Positions 14,763 to 24,149 of a stretch of 64,000 bases of DNA are shown one piece after another. The position numbers were made by a program, and so were the translations under genes. The notes beneath the pieces were generated by a model that did no database searches, was not told where the DNA came from, and was given only the letters and a program-made list of their open reading frames with translations. Position 1 is the stretch's first letter. Every line of letters begins with the position of its first letter. Source of the DNA: Natronobacterium texcoconense (GTDB lineage: Archaea > Halobacteriota > Halobacteria > Halobacteriales > Natrialbaceae); contig NZ_FNLC01000001.1 of the NCBI RefSeq assembly GCF_900104065.1, positions 248,001 to 312,000 on the forward strand, written 5' to 3'.

Positions 14763-15938
14763 ATGAAGTTGGCGATGATCGGATTCGGACAGGCCGGTGG
14801 TAAAATCGTCGATCGGTTTCTCGAGTACGACGAACGAACGAACAGCGCGATCGTCCGTGCGGCGGTCGCGGTTAACTCCGCGAAAGCGGACCTGATGGGA
14901 CTCGATCGGGTTCCCAAGGAAAATCGTGTACTCATCGGCCAGGCCCGCGTGAAGGGCCACGGTGTAGGAGCAGACAACGAACTCGGCGCGGAAATCGCCG
15001 AAGAGGATATCGACGAGATCCAGAACGCGATCGACTCGATCCCGACCCACGAGGTCGACGCGTTCCTGATCGTCGCCGGGATGGGCGGCGGGACTGGGTC
15101 GGGGGGTTCCCCCGTCCTCGCGAAACACCTCAAGCGGATCTACACGATCCCGGTTTACGGGCTCGGAATTCTGCCTGGAACTGACGAGGGTGGTATCTAC
15201 ACGCTCAACGCGGCTCGGTCGTTCCAGACGTTCGTCCGCGAGGTCGACAACCTGATGGTCTTCGACAACGACTCCTGGCGACAGACCGGCGAGTCCGTCG
15301 AAGGCGGTTACGCCAAGATCAACGAGGAGATCGTTCGACGCTTCGGCGTCCTCTTTGGCGCCGGCGAGGTCGGCGACGACGAGGAAGTCGCAGAGAGCGT
15401 CGTCGACTCCTCCGAAATCATCAACACGCTCTCCGGTGGTGGTGTCTCTACTGTCGGCTACGCGAGCGAAGGCGTCGAGCTGAACAACAGCAGCGGTCTC
15501 CTCTCCCGGTTTACCGGCGACGACGCCGACCACGACCTGGACGGCGCGAACACGACGAACCGGATCACGAGTCTCGTCCGCAAGGCTGCACTCGGGCGTC
15601 TCACGCTGCCCTGTGAGATCGAAGGGACCGAGCGCGCACTGCTCGTTCTCTCTGGTCCATCGGAGTATCTCAATCGAAAAGGGATAGAACGCGGACGCAA
15701 GTGGCTCGAAGAGGAAACCGGTAGCATGGAAGTCCGCGGTGGCGACTTCCCACGCGAGGTGCCCGAGGTTTCGGCGTCGGTGCTCCTGTCGGGTGTCACC
15801 GACGTCCCGCGGATCAAGCGCCTCCAGCAGGTCGCGATCGAAGCACAGGACAACATGGACGAAATCGCGGCCGAGAGCAACGAAAACCTCGAGGAACTCG
15901 TCGACGACGACGAGGACGAACTCGAGCCGTTGTTCTAG
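14763..15938 (+). CDS. cetZ: CetZ tubulin-like cytoskeletal protein
   Basis: The 391-residue protein is a CetZ-family GTPase, a haloarchaeal tubulin/FtsZ relative that polymerises at the membrane and controls cell shape and motility. The tubulin signature GMGGGTGSGG is at residues 106-115. The N-terminal GFGQAGGKIVDRF nucleotide-binding loop and the NTTNRI segment are present, and the C-terminus is a short acidic tail ending ELEPLF, reminiscent of tubulin tails. The neighbours cofC and cofG downstream are the same as I recall for cetZ1 of Haloferax, supporting a CetZ1 orthologue; that synteny is from memory. Confidence 0.92.
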   Translation: MKLAMIGFGQAGGKIVDRFLEYDERTNSAIVRAAVAVNSAKADLMGLDRVPKENRVLIGQARVKGHGVGADNELGAEIAEEDIDEIQNAIDSIPTHEVDAFLIVAGMGGGTGSGGSPVLAKHLKRIYTIPVYGLGILPGTDEGGIYTLNAARSFQTFVREVDNLMVFDNDSWRQTGESVEGGYAKINEEIVRRFGVLFGAGEVGDDEEVAESVVDSSEIINTLSGGGVSTVGYASEGVELNNSSGLLSRFTGDDADHDLDGANTTNRITSLVRKAALGRLTLPCEIEGTERALLVLSGPSEYLNRKGIERGRKWLEEETGSMEVRGGDFPREVPEVSASVLLSGVTDVPRIKRLQQVAIEAQDNMDEIAAESNENLEELVDDDEDELEPLF

Positions 15939-16096
15939 ATCGAACGAATCGGGAACGCAACGGCGGTGGTCGACGGTCGCTTGCGTGTCGGGGGGCACGT
16001 AGAACGCGACCCGGTGTGGTCGACGCGTCGTCCATCGGCGTTTCCCGACTTCGAACTCCGACGTACTTTTGAGCGCGTACGGGCTACGACCGGCAG

Positions 16097-16801
16097 ATGC
16101 AGGTCGTCGTGCCGTTCGCCGCAGAGTCGCCCAAGACCCGTCTCGAGAGCGTGCTCTCTCCCGAGGAGCGAGCGACGTTCGCGCGAGCGATGCTCGTGGA
16201 CGTCCTCGAAGCGATCATCGAGACAGGGTACGAGCCGACCGTCGCCTCGACAGCACCGCTCTCGCTCGAGTCGGGGTTCGACCTCGCCGACGACACGGTC
16301 GATCTCGATTCCTCCGCGGCGACGCTTTCCGACGCCGGCGTCGCGGTCGAGGTCGACGACAGGCCACTGACCGACGCGGTCAACGCGCGATTCGAGGCGA
16401 CCGAGGAACCCGTCGCCGTCGTCATGGCCGACCTCGCGCTCGCGACGCCCGAGGCGCTCGAGGATCTCTTTGCTCGAACTGCCGACGTCGCCGTCGCGCC
16501 CGGACTGGGCGGCGGGACGAACGCGCTCGTCGTCTCCCACCCCGAGTTCCGCGTCGACTACCACGGCGCGTCCTATCTCGATCACTGCCGGATCGCTCGC
16601 GAGGTCGGTGCCTCGCTCGAAACGGTCGACTCGTTCCGGCTGGCGACCGACATCGACGAACCCGCGGACCTCGTGGAACCGCTCGTCCACGGCTCCGAGC
16701 ACAAGCACGCGCCGTCGTACCTGCGGGACCTGGGCTTCGAACTCGAGACGACGGACGGGCGCGTCGACGTGGCACGAACCGCTCGCGACCGCTCGAAGTG
16801 A
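16097..16801 (+). CDS. cofC: 2-phospho-L-lactate guanylyltransferase (F420 biosynthesis)
   Basis: The 234-residue enzyme activates 2-phospho-L-lactate (or a related C3 acid) with GTP to make the dinucleotide donor used by CofD in coenzyme F420 assembly. It has the CofC glycosyltransferase-A-like fold: VVVPFAAESPKTRLESVLSPEERATFARAML at the N-terminus, the PVAVVMADLALATPE block and APGLGGGTNALV. GTACTTTTGAG lies about 27-34 nt upstream. cofG starts 36 bp downstream on the same strand, so the two are probably co-transcribed. Confidence 0.92.
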   Translation: MQVVVPFAAESPKTRLESVLSPEERATFARAMLVDVLEAIIETGYEPTVASTAPLSLESGFDLADDTVDLDSSAATLSDAGVAVEVDDRPLTDAVNARFEATEEPVAVVMADLALATPEALEDLFARTADVAVAPGLGGGTNALVVSHPEFRVDYHGASYLDHCRIAREVGASLETVDSFRLATDIDEPADLVEPLVHGSEHKHAPSYLRDLGFELETTDGRVDVARTARDRSK

Positions 16802-16836
16802 AGTCCTTATGTATCACGCGCCGACACTCCGATGTA

Positions 16837-17997
16837 ATGATCCCCGGGGCCAGCGAGTACGGCGTCGACGTGACGATCGACGACGCGGCGGTCGAAGACC
16901 TGCTCGAGGTCACGCCCGACGACGTCGACGGACCCTCAGAGTTGACGTTCGCGCGTAACGTCTTCGTCCCGTTGACGACGGCCTGTCGGTACACCTGTAC
17001 CTACTGTACCTACTTCGATCCGCCGGGACAGGCGTCGCTGCTCTCGCTCGAGGAGGTCCGGGAAATCTGTCGACAGGGTGCCGACGCGGGATGTACGGAG
17101 GCGCTTTTTACGTTCGGTGACGATCCAGACGACCGCTACACTCAAATCTACGAGCAACTCGAGGAGTGGGGCCACGACTCGATCCACACCTACCTGCGGG
17201 AGGCCTGCGAGGTCGCTCTCGAGGAAGGATTGCTCCCCCACGCGAACCCGGGCGACCAGACCCGCGAGCAGATGGCGGAAGTGGCGGACGTCAACGCCAG
17301 CATGGGTGTGATGCTCGAGACGACTGCGGAGATCGACGCCCACGCTGGCCCACGTCGGAAGGAGCCGGGCCAGCGCCTGCAGACGATCCGGACGGCGGGC
17401 GAACTCGACGTCGCCTTCACGACCGGCATCTTGGTCGGCGTCGGCGAGGACTGGCGCGATCGCGCGGAGAGCCTGCTTGCCATCCGCGAACTCCACGACC
17501 GGTACGACCACGTCCAGGAGGTGATCGTCCAGCCGGTCCGGGAGAACGAACGCTGGTCCGGCGGGACGCCCGACCTCGGGACGATGCGCCGGGTGACGGC
17601 GATGGCCCGCGCCGCCCTCCCGGAGGAGGTGTCGGTGCAGGTACCGCCGAATCTCACGCCCGCACGCGAACTGATCGACTGCGGCGTCGACGACCTCGGC
17701 GGCGTCTCGCCGGTCACCGACGACCACGTCAACCCCGACTACGCCTGGCCCGCCCTGCGAGAACTCGAGTCGATCGCAGACGATTCGGGACTACCCCTGG
17801 AGGAACGGCTGCCCGTGTACGAACGATTCCTGCCGGCCGACCTGCGGCCTGCGGGGTTCGACGGCGTTCCGGCCGAGGGGACGAACGGTGGGAACGACTC
17901 GAGTCGCGAGTGGATCTCGTCGACGATCCGTGACGCATTGACAGCTGACGACGAGGCCGGCCGCCGGTACCGGTCGGTGATCGGCTCGTCCGCGTAA
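16837..17997 (+). CDS. cofG: FO synthase subunit 1 (7,8-didemethyl-8-hydroxy-5-deazariboflavin synthase, CofG)
   Basis: The 386-residue radical SAM enzyme forms, with CofH, the deazaflavin chromophore FO of coenzyme F420. The iron-sulfur motif CRYTCTYC places ligands at Cys50, Cys54 and Cys57. Typical CofG blocks follow: TEALFTFGDDPDDRY, HANPGDQT, MLETTAEIDAHAGPRRKEPGQRLQT, TGILVGVGEDWRDRAESL and VQVPPNLTPA. The longer reading frame starting at 16069 is out-of-gene shadow sequence; the true start is the ATG at 16837. The partner cofH lies 28 kb away at 45581. Confidence 0.94.
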   Translation: MIPGASEYGVDVTIDDAAVEDLLEVTPDDVDGPSELTFARNVFVPLTTACRYTCTYCTYFDPPGQASLLSLEEVREICRQGADAGCTEALFTFGDDPDDRYTQIYEQLEEWGHDSIHTYLREACEVALEEGLLPHANPGDQTREQMAEVADVNASMGVMLETTAEIDAHAGPRRKEPGQRLQTIRTAGELDVAFTTGILVGVGEDWRDRAESLLAIRELHDRYDHVQEVIVQPVRENERWSGGTPDLGTMRRVTAMARAALPEEVSVQVPPNLTPARELIDCGVDDLGGVSPVTDDHVNPDYAWPALRELESIADDSGLPLEERLPVYERFLPADLRPAGFDGVPAEGTNGGNDSSREWISSTIRDALTADDEAGRRYRSVIGSSA

Positions 17998-18006
17998 ATC
18001 GTCGGG

Positions 18007-18015
18007 AAATATAAG
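18007..18015 (+). promoter_or_regulatory. TATA box of moxR
   Basis: AAATATAAG lies 24-32 nt upstream of the moxR ATG, a near-ideal haloarchaeal promoter. It gives moxR its own promoter despite the 41-bp gap after cofG. Confidence 0.6.
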
Positions 18016-18038
18016 TTCGCGTAGCTACCGTACCCGAT

Positions 18039-19007
18039 ATGTCAGTCCCCGACGCCGCGGCGACAGCGGAGACCGTTGTCGACGAGATCCTCTCTGCCGT
18101 CGTCGCCGACGAGACCGTCCTGGAAGAGATCATCGCCGGCGTGCTCGCACGCGGACACGTGCTCCTCGAGGACGTACCCGGAACGGGAAAGACCCTCACT
18201 GCACGGTCGTTCGCGACGGCGCTCGGCCTCGAGTTCTCCCGGATTCAGTTCACGCCGGACCTGATGCCCTCCGACGTTACCGGCTCGTACGTTTTCGAGG
18301 AGGAGACCGGCGAGTTCCACTTCACGCCCGGTCCGGTGTTCGCGAACGTCGTGCTTGCCGACGAGATCAACCGTGCGCCGCCGAAGACCCAGTCCGCGCT
18401 GCTCGAGGCGATGGAGGAGGGACAGGTGACAGTCGACGGCGAGACACACGACCTGCCGAATCCGTTCGTCGTCATCGCGACCCAGAACCCCGTCGAGCAG
18501 GAGGGTACCTTCGAACTCCCCGAAGCCCAGCGTGACCGGTTCATGATCAAGACCTCGCTCGGCTATCCCGACGCCGACGGAACGCGTGAACTGATCGACC
18601 GGCGGGCCGACCGCGACCGCCCGGATCCGACCGTCGACCCGATCGTCGACCGCGAGACCGTCCGCGAGTTACAGCGGGTTCCCGAAACCGTCACCGTCGA
18701 AGGGCCGCTGCGTGACTACGTCGGCGCGGTCTGTCGAGCGACGCGGACGGACGGCCGAGTCGACGTCGGTGTCTCCCCGCGTGGCGTCCAGCGACTGTTC
18801 GAGGTGAGTCGCGCGTGGGCCGTCCTCGAGGGCCGGGACTACGTCGCTCCGGACGACGTCAAGTCCGTCGCGCCAGCCGCGCTCGCCCATCGGCTCGTGT
18901 TGACGCCCGAGGCGAGCGTCGAGGGCGTCTCTAGGCGGGCTGTCGTCGACTCCGTGCTCGACGACGTCGAGGTGCCGGCGATGAACCCCGAGTCAGCGAA
19001 ACAGTAG
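18039..19007 (+). CDS. MoxR-family AAA+ ATPase
   Basis: The 322-residue protein is an AAA+ chaperone-like ATPase. Walker A is EDVPGTGKTLTARS (near residues 43-56), Walker B is VVLADEINRAPPKTQSALLEAMEEG (near 106), and sensor/arginine-finger regions are VVIATQNPVEQEGTFELPEAQRDRF. MoxR ATPases typically act with DUF58/VWA proteins to mature or insert metalloproteins or membrane complexes. The DUF58, DUF4129 and M48 genes lie immediately beyond, but on the opposite strand: moxR and the DUF7519 gene overlap tail to tail by 15 bp. Confidence 0.92.
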   Translation: MSVPDAAATAETVVDEILSAVVADETVLEEIIAGVLARGHVLLEDVPGTGKTLTARSFATALGLEFSRIQFTPDLMPSDVTGSYVFEEETGEFHFTPGPVFANVVLADEINRAPPKTQSALLEAMEEGQVTVDGETHDLPNPFVVIATQNPVEQEGTFELPEAQRDRFMIKTSLGYPDADGTRELIDRRADRDRPDPTVDPIVDRETVRELQRVPETVTVEGPLRDYVGAVCRATRTDGRVDVGVSPRGVQRLFEVSRAWAVLEGRDYVAPDDVKSVAPAALAHRLVLTPEASVEGVSRRAVVDSVLDDVEVPAMNPESAKQ

Positions 19008-20372
19008 CTGGGTACCGAAGACGACCGCAGCGAGCGCGACGACGACGGCTCCTGCTGCCGGAGCCGAGAGCGTCGGTGCGAACACCGTCGCAGCGACCAG
19101 TCCGATCACGGCGATGGGAACGCCGACGGCCGCGATCAGCGCGCTCCAGCCGGCACGGACGTACTGCGGCCGCCGGGACGCGCCAGCACCGACGTCGCGG
19201 GCCAGCGTCCGTCCGTACCGGCCGACGTCGTAGACGAACAGTCCGGCCGCGATCGCAACGAGCGAAATCACGGCGACCCGAATATCCGCGAGCCCAGCGA
19301 CCGCGTCGACGGTCGCGCCGACACCGACGCCGCCAGCTATGAGTGTGCAGGCGATCACGGTCGCGCTCCCGTGACCGAGTTCCCGGTGCAGCCATCGATG
19401 AGCGATCCTCACCGGTAGTCCGGCGACGAGAACGACGGCGGCAACCCCCAGTAGCGAGCCGACGGCCGCTGGCGAGTCGGCCCCGACCACGAGCACGACC
19501 GGGAGCGAACCACCCAGGCCGACCGTCGAGCCGACGAGAACCGGAACGACGGCGTTCGACCCCGCGTTCGTGCCGAACCACGAGAATCGAACGATCAGTC
19601 CGAACGCGATCGCAGTACTCCCGACGGCGGTTACGACTGCGATCGCGCCACGGACGACCGTCGATCCGGCAATTCCGGCGGCGACTCCCTCGAGAAGCGG
19701 GACGTACCAGGAGAGCACCGCGAGCGTCCCGAGGAGGAAGCCTGCGACGATGACGCCGACGGCGAGCAACGAGAGGAGTCCGTTTCGAGCGCGGATATAC
19801 GAATCACGGGTCGACGGCCTGGCGAACGCGCCGGCGGGAAGCGAGACGAGACCACCTCCGATGGCGATCGCTGCACCGGCCACTGCCAGGAAGAGGCCAC
19901 CCGTCCCGTGACCCGTAGCCCACAGTATCGTCTCGAGCACCGCTTCTCGCCCGCCCGCTTGAGAGGCGGAGAGCACGGCCAACGCGACCGTTCCGGCGAC
20001 GAGTCCCGAAAACAGCGCGCCAGTACTGACGCGATCGACTGTCGCGGTCGTCAACCGATCGGAGAGAGTGCCGCCAGTAGTGATCCCGATCACCGCCCCG
20101 ACCGCCGTCATTGCGGCGCCGGCGACTCCCGTTGCGGTTCCAGCGGCGGCGGCGATGGCGCCGATACCGACGACCGGCAACAGTGCCGAAGCAGCCGCCG
20201 TGTGCCAGTACGATCCGCTGAATCCCGCCGCCACTGCCGCGAGGACGAGCCCGAACGCCGCTCCGACGGCGACAGACGGATCGAACGCGGCCAGCGCGAT
20301 CGTTCCGACGAGAGCCGCGACCGCGACCGTCCACGCCGTCGTCGACGGCAGTCCAACGTCTCCGTCGGTCAT
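18993..20372 (-). CDS. Polytopic membrane protein (DUF7519-like)
   Basis: The 459-residue protein is almost entirely hydrophobic, Ala/Gly/Val-rich, with about 12 or more membrane segments and short loops. I recognise the DUF7519 family that accompanies moxR/DUF58/DUF4129 clusters in haloarchaea; no catalytic motif is visible. It is the last gene of the five-gene minus-strand operon. Its ATG overlaps the DUF58 stop in an ATGA arrangement (20369-20372), and its own 3' end overlaps moxR by 15 bp. Confidence 0.8.
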   Translation of the reverse strand: MTDGDVGLPSTTAWTVAVAALVGTIALAAFDPSVAVGAAFGLVLAAVAAGFSGSYWHTAAASALLPVVGIGAIAAAAGTATGVAGAAMTAVGAVIGITTGGTLSDRLTTATVDRVSTGALFSGLVAGTVALAVLSASQAGGREAVLETILWATGHGTGGLFLAVAGAAIAIGGGLVSLPAGAFARPSTRDSYIRARNGLLSLLAVGVIVAGFLLGTLAVLSWYVPLLEGVAAGIAGSTVVRGAIAVVTAVGSTAIAFGLIVRFSWFGTNAGSNAVVPVLVGSTVGLGGSLPVVLVVGADSPAAVGSLLGVAAVVLVAGLPVRIAHRWLHRELGHGSATVIACTLIAGGVGVGATVDAVAGLADIRVAVISLVAIAAGLFVYDVGRYGRTLARDVGAGASRRPQYVRAGWSALIAAVGVPIAVIGLVAATVFAPTLSAPAAGAVVVALAAVVFGTQLLFR

Positions 20373-21688
20373 CGTCGGCTCACCTCCCCGATAGCCTCGT
20401 GGAGAACGAGTCCGAGCGACCGCTCCGGCTCCCAGTCGACGACGCGGGCTCCGGTGGCACGAGCGTGAGCCAGTCGGTTCTCCCGGTCGAGCGCCTCGAG
20501 CCGGGTCGCGAGGTCGTCACCGCCCGTCACGTCCGGCGAAACGATTCGTACGGCGAACCCTCGAGTCCGGAGCTGTTCGACGAGTTCGAGCGGCGCGTCG
20601 TCGACGAACGAGGAGAACAGGTACACCTGTGCCTCGCCGGGCAGCTCCGTGGCCACCCTCTCACCCAGACCACCGGAAGAGAGGGTGTAGAACCACGAGT
20701 CGTAATTCTGCTTGCGAGCCGTCTCTAGCAGTCGCGTCGCTCGTTCTCGCGTCACCGCTCCGGTACCCGGTTCGACTGTCTCGGTCCACCGCTCGGAGAT
20801 ACCGATGACGCCCGTGGGATGGCCTGCGTCTATAAGCGTCTCGAGCGTCCGTTCGGCGGCGTCGGCCGAGTGGTCGACTGCGGGGACGGCTTCCACCGTC
20901 GCTGCACGGAACTGGCTGGGTCTGGCGTCGACGATACAGACGACTCGCGTCGATCGTTCGGCGCGGTACTCGACGGTCGCCAGTTCCCGGCTGGCGGCGT
21001 ACCGTCGCCAGTCGATCGAGTTGACCGGATCGCTCGGTTCGTAGTCGCGTACGGAGTAAAACTCGACGCCGCTGCCGCCCTCGTCGGTCGGTACGTCGCC
21101 AGCGTAGTCGTTCGTCGCATCGCCCAGCGGAACCGTCTCGACCGTCGGCGTACAGCGAACGGTGTCCTGGCCGTCTACGTCCGGCGTCCACGTCTCCGTC
21201 ACCGAACCGCTCGGACCGCGCGTCCGAACCGTCGCGTCGTCGAACGTGTACTCGCCACGCTCGAGTTGCATCTCGTACTCGACGGTCGTCGTCTCGAGTG
21301 GCTCGAGGGAGACACAGGCCCGCGGCGTACCGGAGACGACCGACAACGACGCGGGAACGCCGTCGACGATTCGAAGGTCGACGATCGGCTCCGAGTCGGC
21401 GTTCTGGACCGTGGTCCGGACGGTCGCGGTCTCGCCGGGATCGACGGAAACGACGGACTCCTGCTTGTCACTTCGTTGCTCGCCGTCGACGTTGATCTCG
21501 CGGCTGACTCGGACCACTGCGGACCGTCGAGTGCCGAAGACGGCTGCAGCGACGTACCACAGCGGCAACGTTGCAGCGACGACGAGCACCTGGCTGCCGA
21601 CCGCGAGACCCGCGCCTGCTACCAGCAACGCTGCGGCGACGGCCCACTCGCCGCGGTCGACCCGGCCGACGGTTCGATCACCGGTCAT
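20369..21688 (-). CDS. DUF58 domain-containing membrane protein
   Basis: The 439-residue protein starts MTGDRTVGRVDRGE, then has one or two membrane helices (about 17-50) and a beta-rich extracellular part (about 60-170). The DUF58 domain is near residues 200-290, with the signature VRDYEPSDPVNSIDWRRYAASRELATVEYRAE, followed by a VWA-like region (TRVVCIVDARPSQF). DUF58 proteins are partners of MoxR ATPases. The larger frame starting at 22096 is an artefact; ATG 21688 overlaps the DUF7269 gene by 4 bp (ATGA), showing translational coupling. Confidence 0.87.
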   Translation of the reverse strand: MTGDRTVGRVDRGEWAVAAALLVAGAGLAVGSQVLVVAATLPLWYVAAAVFGTRRSAVVRVSREINVDGEQRSDKQESVVSVDPGETATVRTTVQNADSEPIVDLRIVDGVPASLSVVSGTPRACVSLEPLETTTVEYEMQLERGEYTFDDATVRTRGPSGSVTETWTPDVDGQDTVRCTPTVETVPLGDATNDYAGDVPTDEGGSGVEFYSVRDYEPSDPVNSIDWRRYAASRELATVEYRAERSTRVVCIVDARPSQFRAATVEAVPAVDHSADAAERTLETLIDAGHPTGVIGISERWTETVEPGTGAVTRERATRLLETARKQNYDSWFYTLSSGGLGERVATELPGEAQVYLFSSFVDDAPLELVEQLRTRGFAVRIVSPDVTGGDDLATRLEALDRENRLAHARATGARVVDWEPERSLGLVLHEAIGEVSRR

Positions 21689-22428
21689 CGGGACACCTCC
21701 GGTTCCGTTCGATCGGACCGTCCGGGGGACAACTCGAGAGTCGACGTCTCCCGTCCTCCTTCGGCGGGTTGCTCGAGCGAGCGCGAATCGGCTCCGATCT
21801 CGTCGATCGCCGACAGCGTCCGCCGGACTCGCCGCTCGAAGGCTTTCCCGGGATCGATCGCGCCCCGGAGCCGTTCCTCGAGCGGTTGACCCACGTCGGT
21901 CGAGAGGAACGCGGCGGCGACCCGATCGTCGGTCCACGTTCCCGACCGAACCGCTTCGCGGGCGCTGTGGCGATCGAGACCGCGTCTCGCACGGAGGGTG
22001 CGAATCGCTCCCTCGTCGAGTCGCTCCACGACCTCGGCGGTCGCTCGCTCGGCTCGACAGCGATACCAGTCGTTTGCGGCCTCGTCGAGTTGCCACTTCG
22101 TCTCGCGGGCGACCGGATCTTTCGTTCGCGTGTCTCCCTTCTCGGGTGGCTCGCCGTCATACAGCGGTCGCTCGCTCGAGTCGGCCGCGACGAGTGCCCA
22201 CCAGAGCGCGCTGATCGCGAGAATCGCGCCGAGGATCGGGAGCAGTACCGCGAGCGCGTAGAGCAGGCCGGCGAGAACCTGGCCGTATCGGACGAATCCT
22301 CCGAGAGCCACCGCACCGAGGGAGAGGACGGCACCCCCTGCGATCACCGCGACGGCGAGACGGCTGGGATCGGACGTGAACCATCGTGTGACAGATCCAC
22401 GACCGGTGGACCCCGAGCGACGGCTCAT
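21685..22428 (-). CDS. DUF7269 family membrane protein
   Basis: The 247-residue protein has two N-terminal membrane helices (about 24-45 and 50-80) followed by a soluble charged domain, WQLDEAANDWYRCRAERATAEVVERLDEGAIRTL, and a Ser/Glu-rich tail. This fits DUF7269, found in the same haloarchaeal moxR/DUF58 clusters. The soluble part may be a scaffold; nothing catalytic is seen. It overlaps both neighbours by 4 bp in ATGA arrangements (21685-21688 and 22425-22428). Confidence 0.78.
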   Translation of the reverse strand: MSRRSGSTGRGSVTRWFTSDPSRLAVAVIAGGAVLSLGAVALGGFVRYGQVLAGLLYALAVLLPILGAILAISALWWALVAADSSERPLYDGEPPEKGDTRTKDPVARETKWQLDEAANDWYRCRAERATAEVVERLDEGAIRTLRARRGLDRHSAREAVRSGTWTDDRVAAAFLSTDVGQPLEERLRGAIDPGKAFERRVRRTLSAIDEIGADSRSLEQPAEGGRETSTLELSPGRSDRTEPEVSR

Positions 22429-24149
22429 TCGGATCCCTCCGTACTATCGTCCTCGCGGTCGTCGTGTTCGATCAGGTCGGTCGCCGTTTCACGCGCCTCG
22501 AGCACTCGCTCGGGCGAGGGGTCACGATTCCCGTATTCGACGTCGCGAACGATCGAGACGAGTCGGGCCACCTGCTCGCTCGGGAACCCGGCCGCGAGCG
22601 CGTGCCGGGCGGCCTGGCCCGGCGTCAGCGTCTCCCGGTTCGCGGGAACGATCCGGTCGAGAAACGCGTGCCAGGCCGTTCGAATCTCGGCGCGCGGGCC
22701 TCGAGGAGCGAGCGATTCGTCGGCCAGCGTCGCCGGCTCCGTCCCCTCGGGTTCGTCCTCGTCGTCCTCGTCGTCCTCGTCGTCCGACTCGTCGCCGGCG
22801 AACAGATCCTCGAGGAATCCGCTTTCCGTCCGCGAGTCGCCGGAACGAATCGATTGCTCGAACAGCGAGCCCAGCAGCGACACCGAACCGAACGCGCTGC
22901 CGAACGAGGAGAGGGCTGGACCGATCGACGGCAGCCCCCGGCCGCTGCGTTCCGGAATCACGAGGTCGAACCGAGGCAGCGACACCGACGGGACGTGGAT
23001 ATCTCGCAGTCCCGCAAACGCCCCCTCGAACGCGTCGACTGCCCTCGAGAACGCCCCGCCGCTCCGGGCGAGGACGTCGGAGACTCCCGAAAGGACGTTC
23101 GCGAGCGCGACGAACGTTCCGTTGAGACCGATCCCCCGTCCGTCGGTGCGGGCGGCGAGTCGGACGTAGGTTACGACCCCGCCGACGACGAAGCCGGGGA
23201 CGAGCACGACGAGCGCCGCAAGCCGGAGATAGAGGTTCTCGACGGTCGTCATCGTGGATTCCTCGCCCACGGTTGCGGTAACCGTCGCCGAATCGTCGAT
23301 CGGCAGCCAGACGATCGCCCGGCCGTCGTCACCGGTCGTTTCGCTCTCGCCGTCCTCGAGTTCGATCGTCGCGTCCGGGACCGGCGTGCCGTCCGCCGAG
23401 ACCTGCACGGGAGCGGGCGATCCCGGGAACAGGAACTGGGAGACGAACCCGACCGTCGGCTCGGCGACCTCGACGGTTCGTTCGCCCGCAACCGGACCGC
23501 GTTCGACGCTGATATCCGCTGGTCCGGCGCGTTCGGGAAGCGTCACGGTAGCGAACCCGTCCTCGTCCGTCGTTGCTGCTTCCTCGCCGTCGACGTAGAC
23601 GGTCCCGGCCTCGAGCGGCATCGAGCCGACTTCGGCCGACAGTTCGAAGTCGGCAGTCGGCGCGGCACCGTCGTGGAACTCGATCGTCGCGTTCGTCTCG
23701 ACGTCGACCGTTCGCGACGTGTTGTCCTCGGGGACCGACACGGTCATCTCGTCGGTGTACGGGACGGTGGCATCGATACGCCCCCAGTCGGTGTATCCGA
23801 TGGATTCCTCCTCGACTTCGACCTCCCGTTCGCTGAAGGGACTCGCGGAGTCCACTTCGATCCTGACCTCGTTGCCCGGCTCGAGTGCGCCGTCGATCTC
23901 GATGGCGGGATCCCGTACGGAGCCGGAATCGGACGTCTCGTCGTCCGAATCGCGGGAATCAGTCATTTCGTCGTCGACTGGATCCGGGGTAACCGAAGGC
24001 GTTCCGTCGATCGATTCCCAGTCCCCGGCCGCCGACTCGTCGCCACCCGGCGGGGCGAGTCGCGGATCCGCCGCCGGTAACGCGCTGGCGACGGCCAGCA
24101 GACACACGACACAGCCGAGCACGAACAGGAGCTGATGCTTCCCGTTCAT
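22425..24149 (-). CDS. DUF4129 domain-containing membrane protein
   Basis: The 574-residue protein starts MNGKHQLLFVLGCVVCLLA, a signal peptide or anchor. The extracellular part (about 30-300) is made of Ig/carboxypeptidase-regulatory-like beta repeats (IEFHDGAAPTADFELSAEVG, VYVDGEEAATTDEDGFATVTLPE). One membrane helix follows near 310-335 (LRLAALVVLVPGFVVGGVVTYV). The C-terminal DUF4129 helical domain (AWHAFLDRIVPANRETLTPGQAARHALAAG) is cytoplasmic. In bacteria DUF4129 is linked to transglutaminase-like and DUF58/MoxR systems. The longer upstream frame is rejected because ATG 24149 overlaps the M48 gene stop by 4 bp. Confidence 0.85.
   Translation of the reverse strand: MNGKHQLLFVLGCVVCLLAVASALPAADPRLAPPGGDESAAGDWESIDGTPSVTPDPVDDEMTDSRDSDDETSDSGSVRDPAIEIDGALEPGNEVRIEVDSASPFSEREVEVEEESIGYTDWGRIDATVPYTDEMTVSVPEDNTSRTVDVETNATIEFHDGAAPTADFELSAEVGSMPLEAGTVYVDGEEAATTDEDGFATVTLPERAGPADISVERGPVAGERTVEVAEPTVGFVSQFLFPGSPAPVQVSADGTPVPDATIELEDGESETTGDDGRAIVWLPIDDSATVTATVGEESTMTTVENLYLRLAALVVLVPGFVVGGVVTYVRLAARTDGRGIGLNGTFVALANVLSGVSDVLARSGGAFSRAVDAFEGAFAGLRDIHVPSVSLPRFDLVIPERSGRGLPSIGPALSSFGSAFGSVSLLGSLFEQSIRSGDSRTESGFLEDLFAGDESDDEDDEDDEDEPEGTEPATLADESLAPRGPRAEIRTAWHAFLDRIVPANRETLTPGQAARHALAAGFPSEQVARLVSIVRDVEYGNRDPSPERVLEARETATDLIEHDDREDDSTEGSE

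Noticed and set aside
22464-24080. Open frame of 538 codons antisense to the DUF4129 gene
   Set aside because: Arg/Val/Asp-rich shadow of the sense gene with no domain and no promoter.
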